A stretch of DNA of 64,000 bases. Origin: Larkinella arboricola. Its GTDB lineage: Bacteria; Bacteroidota; Bacteroidia; Cytophagales; Spirosomataceae. The notes beneath the pieces are model-generated. The model was not told the DNA's origin. It worked only from the letters and a program-made list of their open reading frames with translations, and ran no database searches. Within the stretch, counting starts at the first letter, position 1; each line of letters opens with the position of its first letter. The stretch covers positions 1,719,106 to 1,783,105 of the forward strand of contig NZ_QLMC01000001.1 in assembly GCF_003259745.1 (NCBI RefSeq), given 5' to 3'. This document shows, piece by piece, positions 60,252 through 64,000 of this stretch. The position numbers and the translations under genes were made by a program.

Positions 60252-60359
60252 TGGATAACAAAGGGCTGGTCTGGCCAGACCCGTCGTGAAAATGAGCGTT
60301 TAAGAAAGAATTCTTGGTTCTACTTTGAAGCCGATGTGGGAACACACCGCCGTAGCCCG

Positions 60360-60367
60360 TACCTTTG
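60360..60367 (+). promoter_or_regulatory. -7 promoter element upstream of membrane protein/queA genes
   Basis: TACCTTTG on the plus strand, 38 nt upstream of the 60406 start, matches the Bacteroidota -7 consensus. No TTG lies at the usual distance. Confidence 0.45.
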
Positions 60368-60405
60368 CGGCCCAAAGCCTGTTATCAGGTCAACCAATCA
60401 AATTC

Positions 60406-60915
60406 ATGAAAGTTACCACTTTTGCTATTCGTTTATGGCGGCTGGCCTCCCTGATTGGGTTTGCCTCCATGCTGATTTATACGTATACGTCCCTGGAAGC
60501 CACTGTTGCTGTGGGGTTTACGGCCGATAGCCGTCCGGATGTTTTTATTAGCCGGGATTATCTGTTTTACGGCTGTGTCGCTATTTTTCTGATTAATAAT
60601 ACGCTGATCAACACGCTGACCAAACTGTTTCCGAAAGTTTCGGGCACGGCTTTGCCCATCCCGAACCAGCAGCGCTGGCTCCAGCACCGCAGCCAGTTAA
60701 ACGAGATTTTCAAGAACTGGTTCTACTGCCTGATGGCCGCCGTCAATACCGTTATGGCGCTGGCGCTGGCGGTGTTAAGGCAATTAAACAACCAATTGGG
60801 ATCGACGCAGCTGGTTGGTCATCAGTGGCTGTTACCGGTTTGCGTGGCTATTATTTTACTAGTAGTTATCTCATTGCCGATTCGTCTGGCCATGAAACCC
60901 GATGCAGAAGACTAG
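60406..60915 (+). CDS. Four-helix membrane protein of unknown function
   Basis: A 169-residue inner-membrane protein; ATG at 60406 is chosen because it opens at the first helix. Helices at about 9-28, 50-70, 104-124 and 139-160, with a basic loop LPIPNQQRWLQHRSQLNEIFKNWFY between the second and third. It resembles unnamed proteins next to queA in other Cytophagales. The queA start lies 1 nt past its stop, so the two are co-transcribed. Confidence 0.7.
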   Translation: MKVTTFAIRLWRLASLIGFASMLIYTYTSLEATVAVGFTADSRPDVFISRDYLFYGCVAIFLINNTLINTLTKLFPKVSGTALPIPNQQRWLQHRSQLNEIFKNWFYCLMAAVNTVMALALAVLRQLNNQLGSTQLVGHQWLLPVCVAIILLVVISLPIRLAMKPDAED

Positions 60916-60916
60916 G

Positions 60917-62119
60917 ATGGAGGAGTTGCAGCTCAACGATTTTCAGTACCATCTCGCCGACGAGCGCATTGCCCGGTTTCCGCTGGCCCAGCGCGATCAG
61001 TCGAAACTGCTGGAATACCGTCGGGGCGTAATCGAACATCGTTCGTTTTTTGAACTGCCTGACCGGTTGCCTGCCGACAGTTTGCTGATCTTTAATAATA
61101 CAAAGGTAATTCCGGCGCGGCTGCATTTTCAGCGGGCGACCGGTGCCGTGATTGAGTTGTTTCTGCTCAATCCGCTGCCTGCCGACCGACTTGTCACGGA
61201 AGCCATGCAGGACCATCAGCAAAGCATCTGGCAGTGCATGATTGGTAACCGCAAACGCTGGAAACCCGATGAAACCCTATCGAAAGAAATCCGGATTGGG
61301 GAGCAGACGGTTTTGCTACGAGCCTACTGGCACGATGCGGATCGGTCCAGCATCCGGTTTGAATGGACGGGCAACGAAGCCTTTGCGTCCATTCTGCACG
61401 AAGCGGGCAAAATACCGTTGCCGCCTTATCTGAACCGCGACGTGACGGACGCTGATCAGGAAAACTACCAGACCGTTTATTCCCGCATCGAGGGGGCGGT
61501 GGCGGCTCCAACGGCGGGCCTGCATTTTACGCCCGCCGTGCTGGCTCGTCTGGAAGAAAAAGGCATCAGAACCGATTACCTGACCCTGCATGTCGGAGCC
61601 GGAACGTTTCAGCCCATTAAGGCAACGGATGTCCGTCAGCACATGATGCACACCGAGCAGGTAGTTTATTCCCGGCAAAATCTGGAAAACCTGGTCGACC
61701 ACCGGGGACCCGTGATTGCCGTTGGGACCACCTCCATGCGTTCGCTGGAAAGTTTATACTGGTTCGGCGTACGGCTTTTAAAAGACGAACCGGAGCCGTT
61801 TCTGCTCGATCAGCACTACGCCTATTCGTTGCAGGAAGCCGACTTGCCGGATAGGAAGGACGCCATTCGAGCGGTTTTGAATTACCTTCAGGAAACCGGT
61901 CAGCCGCAGGTTGTGGCTCATACCGGTATTTATTGTATGCCGGGCTATCGGTTTCGGATTACAAACGGGCTGGTTACCAATTTCCACCAACCCGGTTCTA
62001 CCTTAATTCTATTAGTAGCGGCTTTCGTGGGCGAACAGTGGCGCACTATATATAACGAAGCGCTGCAAAACGGTTATCGTTTTTTAAGTTACGGCGACTC
62101 CTCGCTGCTTTTACCCTGA
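60917..62119 (+). CDS. queA: S-adenosylmethionine:tRNA ribosyltransferase-isomerase
   Basis: A 400-residue QueA, normal length being about 350 plus an extension seen in Bacteroidota. Signature parts: DFQYHLADERIARFPLAQRDQSKLLEY, LLIFNNTKVIPARL, GAVAAPTAGLHFTP, YLTLHVGAGTFQPI and RITNGLVTNFHQPGSTLILLVAAF. It transfers and rearranges the ribosyl part of SAM onto preQ1-tRNA in queuosine synthesis. ATG at 60917 is preferred to 60902, which overlaps the preceding stop. Confidence 0.95.
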   Translation: MEELQLNDFQYHLADERIARFPLAQRDQSKLLEYRRGVIEHRSFFELPDRLPADSLLIFNNTKVIPARLHFQRATGAVIELFLLNPLPADRLVTEAMQDHQQSIWQCMIGNRKRWKPDETLSKEIRIGEQTVLLRAYWHDADRSSIRFEWTGNEAFASILHEAGKIPLPPYLNRDVTDADQENYQTVYSRIEGAVAAPTAGLHFTPAVLARLEEKGIRTDYLTLHVGAGTFQPIKATDVRQHMMHTEQVVYSRQNLENLVDHRGPVIAVGTTSMRSLESLYWFGVRLLKDEPEPFLLDQHYAYSLQEADLPDRKDAIRAVLNYLQETGQPQVVAHTGIYCMPGYRFRITNGLVTNFHQPGSTLILLVAAFVGEQWRTIYNEALQNGYRFLSYGDSSLLLP

Positions 62120-62124
62120 AACCG

Positions 62125-62132
62125 TATCTTTG
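62125..62132 (+). promoter_or_regulatory. -7 promoter element of tyrS
   Basis: TATCTTTG on the plus strand, 84 nt upstream of tyrS, matches the Bacteroidota -7 consensus; a -33 TTG is not evident. Confidence 0.5.
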
Positions 62133-62215
62133 CCCCGATTTTATTTCATTGAGAGTGAAGCCAAACGCCCTGGTAACAGGTCGAAATTTACTTGTTTACT
62201 CATTTAGCTGAATCG

Positions 62216-63505
62216 ATGATTGATTTTATTGAAGAACTCCGCTGGCGGGGCATGTTGCAGGACATGATGCCCGGTACTGAAGAACAACTCCGCAAAGAAC
62301 CAACCGCTGGATATATTGGCTTTGACCCAACGGCAGCTTCGTTGCACATTGGCAACCTGGCGACCATCATGCTGCTGGTGCACTTTCAGCGGGCAGGCCA
62401 CAAACCGTATGCGCTCGTGGGTGGTGCTACGGGGATGATTGGCGACCCCAGCGGCCGGTCAACCGAGCGCGATTTCCTGTCGGAGGAAACCTTGCGGCAT
62501 AATCAGGAGGGGATTCGGGCACAACTGACCCGGTTTCTTACGTTCGACGACAGCGCCAACTCGGCCGAGATGGTTAATAACTACGACTGGTTTAAGGGAA
62601 TAACATTTCTGGGTTTTCTGCGGGAGGCCGGTACGCACTTAACCGTTAATTATATGGTAGCGAAAGATTCCGTAAAGAAGCGTCTGGAGACAGGACTTTC
62701 TTTTACCGAATTTTCGTACCAGTTGTTGCAGGGATACGATTTCTACTGGCTCTATAAAAACAAGGGTGTCCGGCTGCAAATGGGTGGTTCGGATCAGTGG
62801 GGCAACATTACCACCGGTACGGAGTTGATTCGGCGTAAAGAAGGCCGGGAGGAGTATCAGGCGTTTGCGCTGACAACGCCCCTGATCACAAAAGCAGACG
62901 GAACTAAGTTTGGTAAATCAGCCGGTAGCAACATTTGGCTTGATCCGGCCATGACGTCACCGTACCAGTTTTACCAATTCTGGCTTAATGCCGCCGACGC
63001 CGACTGCCCCCGGCTAATTCGGGTGTTCACGCTTTTATCGCGTGAAGAAATCGAGGAACTCGAACGGCAGCACAACGAAGCGCCCCATTTAAGGATTTTG
63101 CAGAAAGCGATTGCCAAAGACGTTACCATCAGGGTTCATTCGCAAACGGGCTATGATCTGGCCGTAAAAGCCTCTGAAGTTCTCTTCGGAAAAGCTACCA
63201 TTGATACCTTACGGACCATCCAGGAAAATGAATTCGATGTAATCTTCGAAGGTGTTCCGCAAACGAATGTCAGCCGCACTGATCTTGAGGCAGCCAAAGA
63301 CCTGATCGATCTGTTAGCCGTAGCGACCCGGGGCGAAATCTACTCCTCCAAAGGGGAAGCACGACGGGCGTTGGCGCAAAATGCGGTAAGTATTAACAAA
63401 CAGAAAAGTAATGAGACAACGGCTTTATCGGATTTGGAATGGCTTCAAAACCGGTATCTGGTTGTTTCAAAGGGTAAAAAAAGCCATTTGATTCGACTTG
63501 ATTAA
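62216..63505 (+). CDS. tyrS: Tyrosyl-tRNA synthetase
   Basis: A 429-residue class I aminoacyl-tRNA synthetase. ATG at 62216 gives the usual MIDFIEELRWRGMLQDMMPG. HIGH-type motif SLHIGNL (about residue 44 on), tyrosine pocket GGSDQWGNITTGTELI and KMSKS-type loop KADGTKFGKSAG are present, and a C-terminal S4 RNA-binding domain (about 360-429) ends in LVVSKGKKSHLIRLD. It charges tRNA-Tyr. The rRNA operon begins about 430 nt downstream. Confidence 0.96.
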   Translation: MIDFIEELRWRGMLQDMMPGTEEQLRKEPTAGYIGFDPTAASLHIGNLATIMLLVHFQRAGHKPYALVGGATGMIGDPSGRSTERDFLSEETLRHNQEGIRAQLTRFLTFDDSANSAEMVNNYDWFKGITFLGFLREAGTHLTVNYMVAKDSVKKRLETGLSFTEFSYQLLQGYDFYWLYKNKGVRLQMGGSDQWGNITTGTELIRRKEGREEYQAFALTTPLITKADGTKFGKSAGSNIWLDPAMTSPYQFYQFWLNAADADCPRLIRVFTLLSREEIEELERQHNEAPHLRILQKAIAKDVTIRVHSQTGYDLAVKASEVLFGKATIDTLRTIQENEFDVIFEGVPQTNVSRTDLEAAKDLIDLLAVATRGEIYSSKGEARRALAQNAVSINKQKSNETTALSDLEWLQNRYLVVSKGKKSHLIRLD

Positions 63506-63525
63506 AATTTTTGAATTTTTTTTGC

Positions 63526-63587
63526 TGGGTAACTTCTTGAAAACGAAAGGGATACTTAAAGTCGAAAAGAAGTTACCCAACTTTTTT
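63526..63587 (+). terminator. Terminator of tyrS
   Basis: TGGGTAACTTCTT (63526-63538) and its exact complement (63567-63579) form a 13-bp stem with a 28-nt loop, followed by CTTTTTTC. The long loop is unusual for a terminator. Confidence 0.7.
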
Positions 63588-63598
63588 CAAAATAGGAC

Positions 63599-63629
63599 TT
63601 GACAAGGGGGAAAAAAATGCGGTACTTTG
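63599..63629 (+). promoter_or_regulatory. rRNA operon promoter P1
   Basis: TTG (63599-63601), 21 nt, then TACTTTG (63623-63629) followed by CAGTCCCAA. Bacteroidota-type promoter, about 300 nt upstream of the 16S gene. Confidence 0.75.
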
Positions 63630-63741
63630 CAGTCCCAAATGAGGGAAAACAAGGACGGCTAAGCGGGCTAACCTTTTGGTTACCAACTAGTTGACGAGAA
63701 AAAAGAGAAAGAAAAATAAAAAATAAATTTTCACTTTTCTT

Positions 63742-63771
63742 TTGAAATCTCAAAACCAACCGCTACCTTTG
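63742..63771 (+). promoter_or_regulatory. rRNA operon promoter P2
   Basis: TTG (63742-63744), exactly 19 nt, then TACCTTTG (63764-63771) followed by CAGTCCCAA as in P1. The region from -7 to about +20 is nearly repeated between P1 and P2. Confidence 0.8.
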
Positions 63772-63857
63772 CAGTCCCAATATTAAGGGAAACAAAATAA
63801 CCGATTGAGCAACGATTTTCGCCAGCCAATCACCCATTTTCCAGACGAGGAAAAGAA

Positions 63858-63867
63858 GTTCTTTGAC
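63858..63867 (+). promoter_or_regulatory. boxA-like antitermination element in rRNA leader
   Basis: GTTCTTTGAC resembles the rRNA boxA (TGCTCTTTAACA) and lies about 70 nt before the 16S gene, the usual place for NusB/NusE-dependent antitermination. Confidence 0.55.
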
Positions 63868-63935
63868 GTAGTGGACAGAAGTACAACAGCACAACAAGCG
63901 ACGACCTGACAAGTACAATTGTTAGTTAGTTATTT

Positions 63936-64000
<65 letters not shown>

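Noticed and set aside
63780..63935. Possible tRNA in the rRNA leader
   Set aside because: No cloverleaf or T-loop (GGTTCGAATCC-like) is present; the stretch is leader with a boxA-like element.

Overview
The window looks like chromosomal DNA of a member of the Bacteroidota, most likely order Cytophagales and possibly a Spirosoma- or Larkinella-like genus of the Spirosomataceae. The grounds are two SusC/SusD pairs, HmuY-type proteins, FucP-type sugar transport, many lipoproteins with a signal-peptide cysteine, promoters of the Bacteroidota type (TTG, about 20 nt, TAnnTTTG), and a 16S rRNA 5' end (63936 onward) of Bacteroidota character. The genus is inference. Coding density is high and base composition is mostly even and moderately GC-rich. 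I see no phage, transposase, CRISPR array or integrase.

Layout. 1-1489: the end of an arginine deiminase and the related hydrolase CtlX. 1780-4084: MarR regulator, SDR oxidoreductase, SMP-30-like lactonase. 4157-9321 (minus): SusC, SusD-like and a small lipoprotein. 9769-13006: exported M20 amidohydrolase, a small exported protein split by a frameshift, a FucP-type sugar transporter. 13161-14880 (minus): an ECF sigma factor followed at once by a membrane protein with an anti-sigma-like N-terminus and a DegP-like protease domain. 15020-25818: a heme acquisition island with hmuT, hmuU, hmuV, hmuS, an HMA-like small protein, a small HmuY, a CxxC protein and a DUF4856 lipoprotein on the plus strand, then a large HmuY lipoprotein and a heme-type TonB receptor (FRSP, His, NPNL) on the minus strand. 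26042-27373: a lipoprotein of the agmatine/peptidyl-arginine deiminase family.

27537-36447 (minus) is one seven-gene efflux and regulation operon, transcribed as HlyD adaptor, TolC, LolD/MacB-type ATPase, two FtsX/MacB-type permeases, an NtrC-type sigma-54 activator and an NtrY-like histidine kinase. A near-consensus sigma-54 promoter and an upstream dyad precede it, which suggests the operon encodes its own activator. Each of its last four gene junctions is filled by a long inverted repeat (arms 27-34 nt).

36690-49697: a lipoprotein, catalase with an OxyR-like box, RidA, a cysteine hydrolase, a serine beta-lactamase-like hydrolase, pyrB, a membrane protein, lgt, yidD, a GroES-like protein, a DUF4174 protein, a sialate O-acetylesterase broken by a one-base frameshift, and small genes. 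49787-55770: a collagen-like lipoprotein and a second SusC/SusD pair. 55856-63505: a DDADDT-motif protein, two lipoproteins, ilvE, a cobalamin adenosyltransferase, a membrane protein, queA and tyrS. 63506-64000: tyrS terminator, two tandem rRNA promoters, a boxA-like leader element and the first 65 nt of 16S rRNA.

The features most worth following up are the sigma-54/ABC efflux operon with its junction palindromes, the sigma factor-protease pair, the two frameshifted genes and the unannotated members of the heme island.
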